Of a DNA stretch of 64,000 bases, positions 28,066 to 38,171 are shown piece by piece (the first letter of the stretch is position 1; each line of letters opens with the position of its first letter). This DNA is from Prochlorococcus sp. AG-402-B19 (lineage in GTDB: Bacteria; Cyanobacteriota; Cyanobacteriia; PCC-6307; Cyanobiaceae): positions 93,511 through 157,510 of the forward strand of contig QCHM01000002.1 of NCBI GenBank assembly GCA_003279615.1, read 5' to 3'. The position numbers were made by a program, and so were the translations under genes. The notes below the pieces were generated by a model, which saw only the letters and a program-made list of their open reading frames with translations, made no database searches and had not been told where the DNA came from.

Positions 28066-28719
28066 TTATTTAGAATCATTTTTTTTGAAATTCTTTAACC
28101 ATATTTTTAGATCTCGATCAGTTACATGATTGTTTAATTCTTTCCCAATTGCTAATGCGTTATATCCATTTCTAAGCCATTCTTTTAAATCGCTACTTTT
28201 CATTCCGCCTGCAGCAATGAAAAAAACATCAATTTCTTTCAAGTCTTGTAATTTTTTTAGGAATTCAATTCCTAATTTTGATGCAGGAAATATTTTTATT
28301 ATTTTATATCCAAGATTGACAGCTTTTTTAAAATTTTCAATATTAGATATCCCTGGTATCACTAATTGATTATATTCAATTGCTTTGATATGGATTTCTT
28401 TGTTAAAGGATGGACTCATAGAATAATTTAAATCTAATTTGAGAATTGAATGTAAGGATTGTTTCGAATTAATTGATGCTGCACCAACATTTAAAGATTG
28501 AAAATTATTTTTGACTTCAGAAACTAAATTCACCCATTCTGGATTTGAATCCCATCCAATTTCTATATGTTTGATTCCAAAATTATAAAGGTTATTTATA
28601 TTTAGAAGTAATCTGTCTCTTTTCGAAGGGATATTAAAAAAATCATTTTCAAGTCTAATTACAACTATTAAGGGCTGTACTTTGAGAGATTTTATTAAAT
28701 TATTTTGCTTTATATTCAA
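28066..28719 (-). CDS. eda: KDPG/KHG aldolase
   Basis: Cleaves 2-keto-3-deoxy-6-phosphogluconate into pyruvate and glyceraldehyde-3-phosphate in the Entner-Doudoroff route. The 217-residue TIM-barrel protein shows the substrate-site Glu strand HIEIGWD, the GISNIENFKKAVNLGYK phosphate region, the Schiff-base lysine in IIKIFPASKLG, and FIAAGGMKSSDLKEWL. It diverges somewhat from enterobacterial Eda (for example IEIGW instead of IEITL), but the catalytic lysine is present. ftsH lies 15 bases upstream on the same strand. Confidence 0.82.
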   Translation of the reverse strand: MNIKQNNLIKSLKVQPLIVVIRLENDFFNIPSKRDRLLLNINNLYNFGIKHIEIGWDSNPEWVNLVSEVKNNFQSLNVGAASINSKQSLHSILKLDLNYSMSPSFNKEIHIKAIEYNQLVIPGISNIENFKKAVNLGYKIIKIFPASKLGIEFLKKLQDLKEIDVFFIAAGGMKSSDLKEWLRNGYNALAIGKELNNHVTDRDLKIWLKNFKKNDSK

Positions 28720-28734
28720 AAATTATTTTTTAGA

Positions 28735-30582
28735 TTATGCATATTCAGCTACTTTAACTTGATGGCGAATCAACAAATCTTGGAACTCTAATGAATCAAC
28801 TGTCTCGGTTTCCATAAGCATTGCTGTTAATTCTTCAAGCACTTGACGATTATCATTTAAAGCTTTTTTGGCTCTTTCGTATGCAATCTCAACAAGAATA
28901 GATACTTCTGAATCGATTGTTGCAGCTGTATCTTCGGAAAAATCTCTTTCTGCAGAGATGTCTCTACCAAGGAACATTCCACCTTGTGCTCGTCCTAGAG
29001 CTACAGGTCCTAACTTGTCACTCATGCCAAATTTAGTAATCATTTGCCTAGCAACTGAAGCTACTTGCTTTAGATCATTTGATGCTCCAGTAGTTACTTC
29101 ATCTTCTCCGTAAATGATTTCCTCTGCAACTCTTCCTCCGAGAGCAACAGCCATTTGATTTTGCAGATAAGACCTTGAATAGAGACCAGATTCCATTCTT
29201 TCTTCACTAGGCGTGAAAAAAGTCAACCCTCCAGCCTGCCCTCTTGGAATTATCGAGATCTTTTGTACTGGGTCATAATCTGGCATTACAGCACCAACTA
29301 CCGCATGGCCAGCTTCATGATAGGCAACTAGCCTTTTTCTCTTTTCACTAATTACTGTGTCTTTCTTCTCGGGCCCTACCATGATTCTTTCAATAGCAGC
29401 ACCTATTTCGTCATTACTCACCTCTGTTAATTCCCTTCTCGCAGCTAATATTGCAGCTTCATTTAAAAGATTTGCTAAATCGGCACCAGTAAAACCAGGA
29501 GTTCTTCTGGCTACTTGATCAAGGTCAACTCCATTTGAAAGAGTTTTACTTCTTGCATGAACTTTAAGGATTTGCAATCTCCCTGCATAATCAGGTCTAT
29601 CTACCGTTACTTGTCTGTCAAATCTGCCTGGTCGCATAAGTGCTGAGTCAAGAACGTCAGGTCTGTTAGTTGCGGCAACAATAATGATTCCTGAATTTCC
29701 CTCAAACCCATCCATTTCTGTTAGAAGTTGGTTGAGGGTTTGTTCTCTTTCATCATTACCTCCTCCAAGGCCAGCTCCACGCTGACGACCTACAGCATCT
29801 ATTTCGTCAATGAAAACTATACATGGAGCATTTTTCTTCGCTTGTTCGAATAAATCTCTAACTCTGCTTGCTCCTACTCCAACAAACATTTCTACGAATT
29901 CAGAACCTGAGATAGAGAAAAAGGGAACTGAGGCTTCTCCAGCTACTGCTTTTGCAAGCAAAGTTTTACCTGTTCCAGGAGGGCCAACTAATAAAACACC
30001 TTTTGGAATTTTCGCTCCTACAGCTGTAAAACGATCAGGATTCTTTAGAAAATCTACTACCTCAGTAAGTTCTAGCTTTGCACCTTCAATTCCAGCAACG
30101 TCACCAAAAGTGATTTTGGTTTCTGGTTCCATTTGAAGTCTTGCTTTACTCTTGCCAAAACTCATTGCTGGATTTCCACCCCCGCCAGAACCTGCTCTTC
30201 TGAAAAGAAAAAATAGACCTCCTAAAAGAAGTATTGGGAAAATCAGGCTACTAGCCGCTTGTTGAAGAGGTTTTGCTTGTGTAGTTGGTTGTACAGCTAT
30301 ATCAACTTCATTATCAGTTAATAATTGAAGTAACTCTTGATCAGGTGCCAAGTTAACTAAGGCCCTATTTCCATCACTTTCAACAATTTGAGCTGTACCT
30401 TTATCAGGTGAAATAAGGACTCTGCTGACCTGCTTGTCTTGAACAGCTTCAATAAAGTCACTATATCTAAGTGTCCTAGATGCTTTTGTTGGACTTGGCT
30501 TATCAAAAAAAGCACTTCCGACAAAAATTACAACTACGACAATCAGGACATAAAGACCAATGTTTCTCCAGCGTTTGTTCAA
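28735..30582 (-). CDS. ftsH: ATP-dependent zinc metalloprotease FtsH
   Basis: Membrane protease that removes damaged membrane proteins, in cyanobacteria notably photodamaged D1. The 615-residue protein starts at TTG ([12 protein letters not shown]). Two N-terminal membrane helices (about 8-25 and 112-128) flank a short lumenal domain. Walker A GPPGTGKT (200-207), Walker [11 protein letters not shown], the second region of homology [11 protein letters not shown] and the zinc site HEAGH (422-426) are intact. It is encoded just downstream of sat. Cyanobacteria have several paralogues and I cannot say which one this is. Confidence 0.96.
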   Translation of the reverse strand: MNKRWRNIGLYVLIVVVVIFVGSAFFDKPSPTKASRTLRYSDFIEAVQDKQVSRVLISPDKGTAQIVESDGNRALVNLAPDQELLQLLTDNEVDIAVQPTTQAKPLQQAASSLIFPILLLGGLFFLFRRAGSGGGGNPAMSFGKSKARLQMEPETKITFGDVAGIEGAKLELTEVVDFLKNPDRFTAVGAKIPKGVLLVGPPGTGKTLLAKAVAGEASVPFFSISGSEFVEMFVGVGASRVRDLFEQAKKNAPCIVFIDEIDAVGRQRGAGLGGGNDEREQTLNQLLTEMDGFEGNSGIIIVAATNRPDVLDSALMRPGRFDRQVTVDRPDYAGRLQILKVHARSKTLSNGVDLDQVARRTPGFTGADLANLLNEAAILAARRELTEVSNDEIGAAIERIMVGPEKKDTVISEKRKRLVAYHEAGHAVVGAVMPDYDPVQKISIIPRGQAGGLTFFTPSEERMESGLYSRSYLQNQMAVALGGRVAEEIIYGEDEVTTGASNDLKQVASVARQMITKFGMSDKLGPVALGRAQGGMFLGRDISAERDFSEDTAATIDSEVSILVEIAYERAKKALNDNRQVLEELTAMLMETETVDSLEFQDLLIRHQVKVAEYA

Positions 30583-30625
30583 TGTTCTGCTCTATTTTCT
30601 AAGAGTTTAATAGGATCAGGTCCAA

Positions 30626-31798
30626 CTATGCGGCTCTTAGTACATCAACTACGCTTTTAAATGCAAACCATTCAGGAATTTCTTCCCCACTTCTTAGCAT
30701 TTTTCTAAATTCAGTTCCGCTTAATTTTTTTATGTGAAGTCCTTTTTCTTTTGCATAATCAGCGGTTACATATCCTTCCTCTTCTGTAAATACAAGATTT
30801 AAGGATGGAACTGTTTGCATTCCTAATTCTTCGCAGCACTCGTTTGCAAAATCTTGTGCATCATAAGGGCCATAAAAATCTTCACCGCTTATAGAGGACT
30901 TACAGCCGGCCATATCTCTTCCTATTATGAAATGAGTGCATCCATAATTCCTTCTGATAATCATATGTTGAAGAGCCTCTCTTGGACCAGCCATATGCAT
31001 TGAGTAAGGAAGGTAAGACCATCTGATTTTTGGATTTTTTACTTCAGTAGCAAGTTTTTCATATGTTTGAAATCTTACAGATCCAGGTATGTCATCTTCT
31101 TGAGTTGGTCCACAAGTTGGATGAACAAGTACAACAGCATTTTTACTTACATTTTTAGCATCTAATGCTCTAGTGAAAAGTTCATAATGGGCTCTATGAA
31201 TTGGATTCCTGCATTGGAATGCAACAACATCTTCCCCAGAAGGGAGGTTTGTGCGTACTTCAGCGGGAGTTTGGCAGGTAAAGACTCTTTTAGGTAATTC
31301 CAATCCTTTTATTGAACCTCCTAAATAATATTTTTTCCTTTCCATAGAGATCATTCTTACCGCGGGATGCTCTAATGAAGTTGTTCCGTAGCAAGCTTTG
31401 GCCTCAATGATTTTGTCCGGTTCCCATTTCTCTTGTACTTGTAGAATTGCGAGATCTTGATCGTTGTATTTGAGTAAAACTGTATCTCCTTTATTTATAT
31501 CCTCTCTATCTGTATCCATGACAATAGGTAGACCAAAAAGCAAGCCTGATTCCAGTCGATTTTCTCTTACAACTGAGTCGTAAGTCGCTTCACTCATGAA
31601 TCCACTTAAAGGAGAAAAAGCACCTATTAATAGAAGTTCAATATCGCAAGCATTTCTATCTGAACAAGTTAATGTTTTTAAAGAATCTTTCTTGAACTCC
31701 TCAGCTTCTTTCTCTGATGCCATTAGGTTTATAAGCTCTCCACCATAAGGTTTTATCAAACCTGCAGAATTTTTATTAGAACTTTTTTTGATAGTCAT
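30626..31798 (-). CDS. sat: Sulfate adenylyltransferase (ATP sulfurylase)
   Basis: Activates sulfate with ATP to adenosine 5'-phosphosulfate, the first step of sulfate assimilation. The 390-residue single-chain enzyme has the nucleotide motif FQCRNPIHRAHYELFTRAL, VHPTCGPTQEDDIPG, the HMIIRRNYGCTHFIIGRDMAG motif and the closing KKLSGTEFRKMLRSGEEIPEW stretch (quoted across its two halves). There is no fused APS kinase domain. It lies between psbO (upstream, ending with a terminator) and ftsH (43 bases downstream). Confidence 0.96.
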   Translation of the reverse strand: MTIKKSSNKNSAGLIKPYGGELINLMASEKEAEEFKKDSLKTLTCSDRNACDIELLLIGAFSPLSGFMSEATYDSVVRENRLESGLLFGLPIVMDTDREDINKGDTVLLKYNDQDLAILQVQEKWEPDKIIEAKACYGTTSLEHPAVRMISMERKKYYLGGSIKGLELPKRVFTCQTPAEVRTNLPSGEDVVAFQCRNPIHRAHYELFTRALDAKNVSKNAVVLVHPTCGPTQEDDIPGSVRFQTYEKLATEVKNPKIRWSYLPYSMHMAGPREALQHMIIRRNYGCTHFIIGRDMAGCKSSISGEDFYGPYDAQDFANECCEELGMQTVPSLNLVFTEEEGYVTADYAKEKGLHIKKLSGTEFRKMLRSGEEIPEWFAFKSVVDVLRAA

Positions 31799-31874
31799 TT
31801 TCCCTTTAAGTAATCCGGCAAATTCTCCCAGATAAAGGGCCCATATTTGTTAAATTGTTTTCTTTAAGTTCGGC

Positions 31875-31910
31875 AAAAAAAAAAGGGGTCGATTAGACCC
31901 CCTTTTTTGA
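31875..31910. terminator. psbO terminator
   Basis: Arms ggggtc (31885-31890) and gacccc (31896-31901) form a hairpin with a 5-base loop, flanked by A- and T-runs, downstream of the minus-strand psbO stop. Its symmetry would let it work in both directions, but only psbO reads into it. Confidence 0.9.
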
Positions 31911-31927
31911 AGATGAATATTCTTTAA

Positions 31928-32731
31928 CTATGCTTTGCGACCATAAAAGATACCTTTGATTTGTATATCAACGGGATCTTTTGATCCAAGGTCGTTATCT
32001 GAAGGTTGGATAGCAACAAATTGGCCACCAAATTCATCAGTGTCTGCATCAACAGCATCGACAGTAAGTGTTATTTCACCTTTACCGCCAAGATCATCTT
32101 TAACGTTTTCTCTTGCAAGATCCTCATCATCACCACCAAGAGCAATGAGAGCCTGTGCATATTCAACACCAGTTGATTTTGCGCGACTCTTGGGATCAAG
32201 AAAGTCTGCAGATCTATAACTTGGAGTAGTTGTTGGTCCTGAGAATTCAGCTCCTGGTTCAATGGATTTTCCTTTTTTAGATTCAGCAACCATCTCTTTA
32301 ACAGAGAATGCAAAAGGAAATTCTTCTCCATTAGGAGCTAGAACTGTAATAAGAGAGAAATCAATACCACCTTTTTCAGTGAATTTCCCTCCAGATAGAT
32401 CTCCATAAACTTCATCAAGACTTGTATTGAAGCGAGGACTGATTATTTTTGCAATTGCAAAATCAGATTTATTTCGCTTGTTACCTTGAAGCTTTACAGA
32501 AACTTCTGTTGGCTGAAGGCATAAGCTTTTGAATTGCCCATCAGCATTAATAGAACCCGATGAACCAGCTGGTAAAACAGTGCAAGCATCTGCTTGGCCA
32601 GTATTAACAACGTTGCCAAATCGAGCATTACCTTGTTCGCGCCCTTTTAAAGCTGCAGATGCGCTTGATGGGAGAGTTGTAAAGGTGAGACAAAAAGCCA
32701 GCATCAAGGCCAGCAGAGGACGAAATCGCAT
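31928..32731 (-). CDS. psbO: Photosystem II manganese-stabilising protein PsbO
   Basis: Lumenal extrinsic subunit that stabilises the oxygen-evolving cluster. The 267-residue precursor has a clear signal peptide (MRFRPLLALMLAFCLTFTTL, cleavage after about residue 27). The mature beta-barrel protein has two cysteines in ACTVLP and LCLQPTEVSVK, which form the usual disulfide, and motifs such as GGDDEDLARENVK and GGQFVAIQPSDNDLG. It is a stand-alone transcript with a strong terminator. Confidence 0.96.
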   Translation of the reverse strand: MRFRPLLALMLAFCLTFTTLPSSASAALKGREQGNARFGNVVNTGQADACTVLPAGSSGSINADGQFKSLCLQPTEVSVKLQGNKRNKSDFAIAKIISPRFNTSLDEVYGDLSGGKFTEKGGIDFSLITVLAPNGEEFPFAFSVKEMVAESKKGKSIEPGAEFSGPTTTPSYRSADFLDPKSRAKSTGVEYAQALIALGGDDEDLARENVKDDLGGKGEITLTVDAVDADTDEFGGQFVAIQPSDNDLGSKDPVDIQIKGIFYGRKA

Positions 32732-32956
32732 GAGAGGGCTAGATGACTGCGGTCGAAACCGCCCAATTAATTCAGTTGGGATATTACAGGTGTCAAATAC
32801 TTCTTATGACAAGCATTTTGCAGCTCTATACAACCCGTAGCTTTTGCTTTGTTAATTATTCGACTATATTTTCCTCCAAAACCCTTTCCTAGCAATCGCT
32901 TTTGGCGATTAGGCTTTGATTTGTGAAAAAAAACTAATACTAAAGATCTTTAAAAT
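32732..32956 (-). promoter_or_regulatory. Region upstream of psbO, with a hairpin
   Basis: This 225-base gap between coaBC and psbO must contain the psbO promoter. A stable hairpin, cctagcaatcgc/gcgattagg (32888-32913), lies in it but is not followed by a T-tract, so it could be a weak coaBC end or an RNA-stability element. A second inverted pair cccaa/ttggg lies at 32761-32779. No protein-coding frame was recognised. Confidence 0.35.
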
Positions 32957-34216
32957 TTATGATTTAAAATTTTGAATTTCGTCTAAAAGTTGATGGGATA
33001 TTGACAGTTTTGTTGATAAAGCCAAGTTTTTGATCATTTTTTGGGGACCCAATAAAAAACCACTATTGAAGTTTTGATCAAAGCCTTGTCCTTCTCTGTC
33101 AATTGGGTTAGCCATAAGAAGGTCACAGCCTTTTGAAATTCTTTTTTTCTCGCCCTTTTCCTTTATTTCATCATCGTTTCCTGTTTCTGCCGCAAAACCA
33201 ACGAAAATTTGATTTTCTAATTTTCTTTTAGTTTGATTTTTAATTAAGTCAGGGGTCATTTCAATATCATCAAAAATCGAATTTAGAAAAAGTTCTTTAG
33301 AAATTTTTTTCTCACTTGGATTGTTTTTTTTGAAATCTGATATTGCTGCAGCCATTACAATTACTTGTGCAGAGGGTTGTAAATCATCAATTTTTTCACC
33401 CATTTCAGTTGCGCTTCTTACTGAATAGGTATTTAGCCCTTCAAGAAGCTCTTTTTGTATGCTTATTGGTCCATGTACTAAATCTACTTCTGCTCCTCTT
33501 AACTTTGCAGCTTGAGCTATTAAAATACCCATTAGACCGCTACTTCGATTTGTCAGTTGTCTTGCTGCGTCCAGATCTTCTACAGTTGGTCCAGCAGATA
33601 CTAGAACCCTTGTATTTTTTAGGTCTTTGGTGAGAAATCTATTTTGTGCTCGGAAAATGAAAGCACTTTCAGAGGCTAATTCAATAAGATCTAAATTAAT
33701 CATCTTTCCATCACCAATTCTATCGCAAGCTAAAAGTCCTTCACTAGGTTCTAGTGTGATGACCTGGTCTATAGCTTTTAAGTAATTCCAATTCATTTTT
33801 ACTGATTGATTTGACCACATTGAAGTGTTCATTGCTGCAGCAACAATTATTTGTGATTGAGCGGCTAATAGAATGCTTGCTAAAAGTCCATCAGCATTTC
33901 CATTGGTAAATTTTGATAAAGATGTTGCGGTCATTGGTGCAACTAGAATCAGCTCAGCCCATTCAGCTAGAGCAATATGCAAAGGTTTTGTTTGACCGTC
34001 TTGCCACTGATCTTTGTCTTGATAACATTTATTTCTGCTTAAAGTGGATAAAGATAAGGGGCTAACTAATTTCGCAGCACTTTGAGTTATCACGCATCTG
34101 ACTTCTGCTCCAGCTTTAATCAGTCGACTAATTAATATAGGAGCCTTTACAGCCGCAATACTTCCCGTAACAGCAACTAATATTTTTTTCCCAGATAATG
34201 AAGTTGATTTATTCAT
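32957..34216 (-). CDS. coaBC: Bifunctional phosphopantothenoylcysteine synthetase/decarboxylase
   Basis: Makes 4'-phosphopantetheine for coenzyme A. The 419-residue protein has the N-terminal flavin-dependent decarboxylase (KILVAVTGSIAAVKAPILI, APMTATSLSKFTNGNADGLL, and the AAAMNTSMW active-site motif) and a C-terminal CoaB half starting near residue 200 with VLVSAGPTVEDLDAARQLTN and SSGLMGILIAQAA. Phosphopantothenate and cytidylate binding residues are suggested by FVGFAAETGND. It is a single gene between psbO and ycf20 on the opposite strand to the latter. Confidence 0.95.
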   Translation of the reverse strand: MNKSTSLSGKKILVAVTGSIAAVKAPILISRLIKAGAEVRCVITQSAAKLVSPLSLSTLSRNKCYQDKDQWQDGQTKPLHIALAEWAELILVAPMTATSLSKFTNGNADGLLASILLAAQSQIIVAAAMNTSMWSNQSVKMNWNYLKAIDQVITLEPSEGLLACDRIGDGKMINLDLIELASESAFIFRAQNRFLTKDLKNTRVLVSAGPTVEDLDAARQLTNRSSGLMGILIAQAAKLRGAEVDLVHGPISIQKELLEGLNTYSVRSATEMGEKIDDLQPSAQVIVMAAAISDFKKNNPSEKKISKELFLNSIFDDIEMTPDLIKNQTKRKLENQIFVGFAAETGNDDEIKEKGEKKRISKGCDLLMANPIDREGQGFDQNFNSGFLLGPQKMIKNLALSTKLSISHQLLDEIQNFKS

Positions 34217-34307
34217 GATATTTAGATTTTATATCAAATACGCCTTTTAAAAGACATTTTCAAATTTTAATTTTAAATAATATGGACTTTTTTTATATTC
34301 AGAAAAT

Positions 34308-34403
34308 ATGAGTTTTTATTTCCTTCATGTTTTTTTGGGAAATATTTTTTTGCTTTATATTATCTTTCATTTATTATTAATTCGTTGGTTTGTTAAATCT
34401 TAA
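34308..34403 (+). CDS. Possible 31-residue single-helix membrane peptide
   Basis: An ATG frame of 31 codons gives MSFYFLHVFLGNIFLLYIIF followed by HLLLIRWFVKS, which would be one transmembrane helix with a basic C-terminal end. Small one-helix proteins are common in photosynthetic membranes, but I cannot match this to a known Psb, Pet or Psa subunit. AT-rich sequence yields such hydrophobic frames by chance and no clear ribosome binding site precedes it. It sits 22 bases upstream of ycf20 on the same strand. Confidence 0.25.
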   Translation: MSFYFLHVFLGNIFLLYIIFHLLLIRWFVKS

Positions 34404-34425
34404 GTAATTTCTTGATCTTTGTCTT

Positions 34426-34767
34426 ATGCCTTCAAGAATGCAGAAAACACTTTTATATAAATCATATGCAATGATTATTGATCGATTGGCTTATTGGTCT
34501 GCGAATCCTTGGAGAAGGTATTCATTACTAGTAATAATTTTTTTATTTGGTTTTTTTATAGGAAGTTCTTTAGGTATGATTAATGGTGTACTTTCATTAA
34601 TGGATCCAGTCGGAGCATTGATTACTTTAATATTTTTGGAGTTAATAATTAAAGCTAGGCTCTTCTTTTTAAAGTCAGATAAACCAATAATAATGATTAG
34701 AATTTCAGATATGTTTAGGATAGGGGTAGTTTATGGTCTCTTTTCAGAGGGGTTGAAATTGTTATAG
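34426..34767 (+). CDS. ycf20: Ycf20-family (DUF565) protein
   Basis: A 113-residue protein with the family core NPWRRYSLLVIIFLFGFFIG and SSLGMINGVLSLMDPVGALI: two or three membrane helices, then a basic loop. Ycf20 is conserved in plastids and cyanobacteria and has been linked to photoprotection or thylakoid function in algae. Its biochemical role is not known. It converges with pyrB, the two stop codons 6 bases apart. Confidence 0.82.
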   Translation: MPSRMQKTLLYKSYAMIIDRLAYWSANPWRRYSLLVIIFLFGFFIGSSLGMINGVLSLMDPVGALITLIFLELIIKARLFFLKSDKPIIMIRISDMFRIGVVYGLFSEGLKLL

Positions 34768-34773
34768 ATAGAA

Positions 34774-35793
34774 TTAATTATTTTTATTTAAGCCTAGTAA
34801 ATATAATAAAGCCATTCTTGTTGGAATTCCATTTTCAACTTGCTTACTTATTAGATTAATTGAATTATCTTCTACTAATTGACTGCTTATTTCAATTCCT
34901 CTATTTACAGGTCCAGGATGAAGAACCGGAACTTTCTTGTCACACCATTTTAAGTTTTGGTGTGTAATTCCATATTGCTCATGATAACTATTCAGATCAG
35001 TAAGCATGTTTTGCTTCATTCTCTCTTTCTGCAATCGAAGCGTCATAACAGCATCAGCATTTTTTAATGCATTTTTTAGAGATCTTTCTATAAAAACAGA
35101 ACCACGATTATTGATGGGATCAATTTTCTGCCCTGGCGGAGGACTTAGTACAAAATCTTTGAATTCATCAGGAAGTAAACTTGGAGGTCCGCAAAGTGTT
35201 ACGTCAGCACCACATGCTGTAAGAGACCAAAGGTTCGATCTCGCAACTCTTGAGTGAAGGATATCTCCAACTATTGTGATCTTTTTGTTTAAAAGACTAT
35301 TAGTAGATGGTTCGCTTGGATTAAAGAAATTGGCAAGTGTAAATAAATCCAATAGACCTTGACTTGGATGACTGTGATATCCATCACCTGCATTAAGTAT
35401 GGAGGTATTAATGTTATTTATATCTACGTAATTAGCTAAATCAGCGGGTACATTTGTTGACTCATGCCTTATGACTAAAATATCAGCACCCATCGATATA
35501 TAAGTGAGAATAGTATCTAAAGGTGTTTCTCCTTTGCTTAAAGAACTTGTAGATACAGAAAAATTTTGGACATCAGCAGATAGTCTCTTTGCTGCAAGTT
35601 CAAAACTGGAGCGTGTTCTTGTACTGGGCTCAAAAAATAAATTAGTAATTAATCTACCTTGAAGTGCTGGAAGTTTTCTAGAACTTGATTTATGTACATC
35701 TTTAAATCTTGTTGTTAGTTCTAAAACTGTTTTGTAATCATTTAGAGAAAATGTTGATAAATCAAGAATGTGATTATGGTTCCAATTATTCAT
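34774..35793 (-). CDS. pyrB: Aspartate carbamoyltransferase catalytic subunit
   Basis: Joins carbamoyl phosphate and aspartate at the start of pyrimidine synthesis. The 339-residue protein carries the carbamoyl-phosphate motif [19 protein letters not shown], the lysine loop [12 protein letters not shown], the [12 protein letters not shown] motif and [11 protein letters not shown] near the C-terminus. No regulatory chain gene (pyrI) is adjacent, which is normal for cyanobacteria. It overlaps mpg by 4 bases, suggesting coupling. Confidence 0.97.
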   Translation of the reverse strand: MNNWNHNHILDLSTFSLNDYKTVLELTTRFKDVHKSSSRKLPALQGRLITNLFFEPSTRTRSSFELAAKRLSADVQNFSVSTSSLSKGETPLDTILTYISMGADILVIRHESTNVPADLANYVDINNINTSILNAGDGYHSHPSQGLLDLFTLANFFNPSEPSTNSLLNKKITIVGDILHSRVARSNLWSLTACGADVTLCGPPSLLPDEFKDFVLSPPPGQKIDPINNRGSVFIERSLKNALKNADAVMTLRLQKERMKQNMLTDLNSYHEQYGITHQNLKWCDKKVPVLHPGPVNRGIEISSQLVEDNSINLISKQVENGIPTRMALLYLLGLNKNN

Positions 35794-36425
35794 AATCCCT
35801 CATATGAGGATGGGAGCCAACATTTATTTGCTGGAGGAGTTTTATCTCCTTTCACCCTTTTACTAACACTTCTACTACTTTCTAGATACCAACGCCAAGG
35901 TATATCTTTGGCTTGAGATATGCCAATTCTAGTTGTTTGAACAATTTTTCCCAATTTTTTTTTAGAATCTTCCCTATTAGTTAACCAGAAACCACTTTCA
36001 GGTAATAGAGGCAAATTGTTATGACTTAGATTTAACCCAAATCTATTTGCCAGTAATCCTGGGCCAGAGGCAATTCGCTCGTCCTCTCCTTTAATTGCGA
36101 TCGATCTAAGAAGAACACCATTTGCTAAATTATTTTTTCCAGTGACAATATTTACGCAATGATAAATGCCGTATGAAAGATATATATAAAAATTACCAGG
36201 CTCGCCAAATAATGTTTTGTTCCTTTGAGTTTTACCTGAGAAACCATGGCATGAAGCCTCTTCTTGTGAATATGCCTCTGTTTCAATTATCACACCAGAA
36301 AGATATTTATTATTTGAAAGACGCTTAATTAAGAAGCAACCTATTAATTTAGGTGCTACCAAATAAGATGGTCGTGAAAAGAATTCTTTTTTAAGAAGTG
36401 AGATTGCCTTACTCTTTATTTGCAA
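35790..36425 (-). CDS. mpg: 3-methyladenine DNA glycosylase (AAG/MPG family)
   Basis: Removes alkylated purines in base-excision repair. The 211-residue protein fits the AAG family, with the active-site region [19 protein letters not shown], the tyrosine-rich loop [29 protein letters not shown] and [13 protein letters not shown]. The catalytic Glu lies in ETEAY. It overlaps pyrB by 4 bases and is divergent from gatC. Confidence 0.93.
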   Translation of the reverse strand: MQIKSKAISLLKKEFFSRPSYLVAPKLIGCFLIKRLSNNKYLSGVIIETEAYSQEEASCHGFSGKTQRNKTLFGEPGNFYIYLSYGIYHCVNIVTGKNNLANGVLLRSIAIKGEDERIASGPGLLANRFGLNLSHNNLPLLPESGFWLTNREDSKKKLGKIVQTTRIGISQAKDIPWRWYLESSRSVSKRVKGDKTPPANKCWLPSSYEGL

Positions 36426-36504
36426 TCTATATTACTTATAGATATTGGCCTATTGCAGATCCTCTTGATCCCATTACTAATCATGCAAATTTTTTAAGGT
36501 AGTT

Positions 36505-36792
36505 ATGACAAAAATCTCATCATCAGATGTTCGTAAGGTCTCTCAGTTAGCACGTTTAGAAATCCCAGAAGATCAGATTGAAACTTATACAGCTCAACTC
36601 GAAGAAATACTTTCCTATATTGATCAATTACAGGAAATAGATACTAGAAACATTCCCCCAACTACTAGAGCAGTAGAAGTAGTCAATGCAATGCGAGAAG
36701 ACTTAGTTGAGGTTAATTGTTCAAGAGAGGATATTCTGAATCAGGCACCTCATAGAGAAGGTGATTTTTTTAGGGTTCCGAAAATCCTTTAA
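36505..36792 (+). CDS. gatC: Aspartyl/glutamyl-tRNA amidotransferase subunit C
   Basis: Small subunit of GatCAB, which converts misacylated Glu-tRNA(Gln) to Gln-tRNA(Gln). The 95-residue protein has [40 protein letters not shown] and ends [15 protein letters not shown], the conserved tail that wraps around GatA. It is a lone gene, divergent from mpg and convergent with crtR 9 bases away. gatA and gatB are not in this window. Confidence 0.95.
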   Translation: MTKISSSDVRKVSQLARLEIPEDQIETYTAQLEEILSYIDQLQEIDTRNIPPTTRAVEVVNAMREDLVEVNCSREDILNQAPHREGDFFRVPKIL

Positions 36793-36801
36793 GTTTGAAG
36801 A

Positions 36802-37839
36802 TCAATCATATTTATTTTCTGTTCTAATAGCTGTTTTATATATTAATTTTAGATAGTTTTTCCTCCAATTACTTCTTGGTAATATTTTTGCCACGGACCT
36901 CATTTTACTCCTCCTTTTTTTATGACTTCTAATTCCAAGAATTACATCATAGACAAAATTTAGACTATCTTTTCTTGTCTCGAAAATCCCCATTCTTTGT
37001 GGAGATCCCTTTTGATCTAAAAGTGGTTTTGTTGTTTCATATGCTGGTTTATATTCAAACCATGGAATAGAGGGCCATAAATGATGAACTAAGTGATAAT
37101 TTTGTCCCATTATAAGTAGGTTCATTAACTTACTTGGGTAAACTCTTGCATTTTTCCATCTATTTCTTGATTGAAAAGGTCTATGTGGTAAATAATCAAA
37201 AAATATCCCTAAAGTAACTCCCACCATTAATGCTGGTCCGAACCATAGATTATAAATAACATTCATAAAATTATATTTAATACCTGCTATTACAATACAT
37301 ATAAATATTCCTCTCTCTATTCCCCATTGCATTAATTCATATTTTCTCCAAAGTTTTCTCTCAAAGAAAAAATATTCATGATAAAAAAATCTTGGAGCAA
37401 TTAACCACACAGGGCCAAAGGTACTAACTATGTGATCTGGGTCGTTTTTTGGATCGTTGACATACTTGTGATGCTCTAGATGAACTCTAGTAAATACTGG
37501 GAAACTAAAGCCTAATAATATTGCGGCTCCATGCCCCATTAATTGATTGATCCATTTATTGGGATGAGCAGCATTGTGGCAGGCATCATGGATAACAGTG
37601 CCCTCCATATGCAGAGCAAGAAAAGATAATGCGACTAAAATTGGTAAAGGCCAATTCCCTTGATACCACTGCCAAACAGTAATTATCGCAAGAATATATC
37701 CACTAATGAATAGACCTAATGTAACGTTTAAAGGCTTAGGTGGATCAAGATATTCCTGTATTTGATTTTGCCAGTCGCGTAATGACTTCAGCTTTTTAGT
37801 TGCTTCATTTTTGTCCGACCTCGATAAGCACTGGGTCAT
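36802..37839 (-). CDS. crtR: Beta-carotene hydroxylase
   Basis: Membrane di-iron hydroxylase that turns beta-carotene into zeaxanthin, a major pigment of Prochlorococcus. The 345-residue protein has the fatty-acid-desaturase-like fold with the histidine clusters HDACHNAAH, HLEHHKYVND and HLVHHLWPSIPWFEY, and four to five membrane helices starting LGLFISGYILAIITVWQWY. Alpha-carotene hydroxylation is also likely in this lineage. It is followed on the right by tRNA-Leu on the same strand. Confidence 0.93.
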   Translation of the reverse strand: MTQCLSRSDKNEATKKLKSLRDWQNQIQEYLDPPKPLNVTLGLFISGYILAIITVWQWYQGNWPLPILVALSFLALHMEGTVIHDACHNAAHPNKWINQLMGHGAAILLGFSFPVFTRVHLEHHKYVNDPKNDPDHIVSTFGPVWLIAPRFFYHEYFFFERKLWRKYELMQWGIERGIFICIVIAGIKYNFMNVIYNLWFGPALMVGVTLGIFFDYLPHRPFQSRNRWKNARVYPSKLMNLLIMGQNYHLVHHLWPSIPWFEYKPAYETTKPLLDQKGSPQRMGIFETRKDSLNFVYDVILGIRSHKKRRSKMRSVAKILPRSNWRKNYLKLIYKTAIRTENKYD

Positions 37840-37889
37840 TGCTTGATGTGATTTAGATTAGATTAAACCTGTTCAGCTTAAGTAAAAAA

Positions 37890-37971
37890 TGCCCACCGGG
37901 AGACTTGAACTCCCACGACCGAAGTCACTGGTACCTAAAACCAGCGCGTCTACCAATTCCGCCAGGTGGGC
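37890..37971 (-). tRNA. tRNA-Leu (anticodon UAG)
   Basis: The minus strand folds as a class II tRNA of 82 bases including the discriminator A. The acceptor GCCCACC pairs with GGTGGGC, the anticodon stem CTGGT/ACCAG holds the loop TTTAGGT (anticodon TAG), a variable arm follows, and the T arm is GGGAG TTCAAGT CTCCC. No CCA is encoded. It reads CUN leucine codons. Confidence 0.97.
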
Positions 37972-38171
37972 CAAAGGCTTTCACCGATTGTTTTTGACTC
38001 TAGCAGCTCATTGATGGTTATTTAAAGACTATTTTTGATTCGTGATCGTAAAAAGATTAATGTAATTTCAATATTTATCAATTAGACATTTGGAATGTCC
38101 TTTTAAGAGTAATGATTTTTAGTTTTTCAATCCGCCTCAACCAAGTCAAAATAAATTCATATTGAAAAAAT

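Noticed and set aside
32888..32913. Hairpin downstream of coaBC as a terminator
   Set aside because: It has a stem but no T-tract on the minus strand, so I did not call a terminator and listed it only as a structure.
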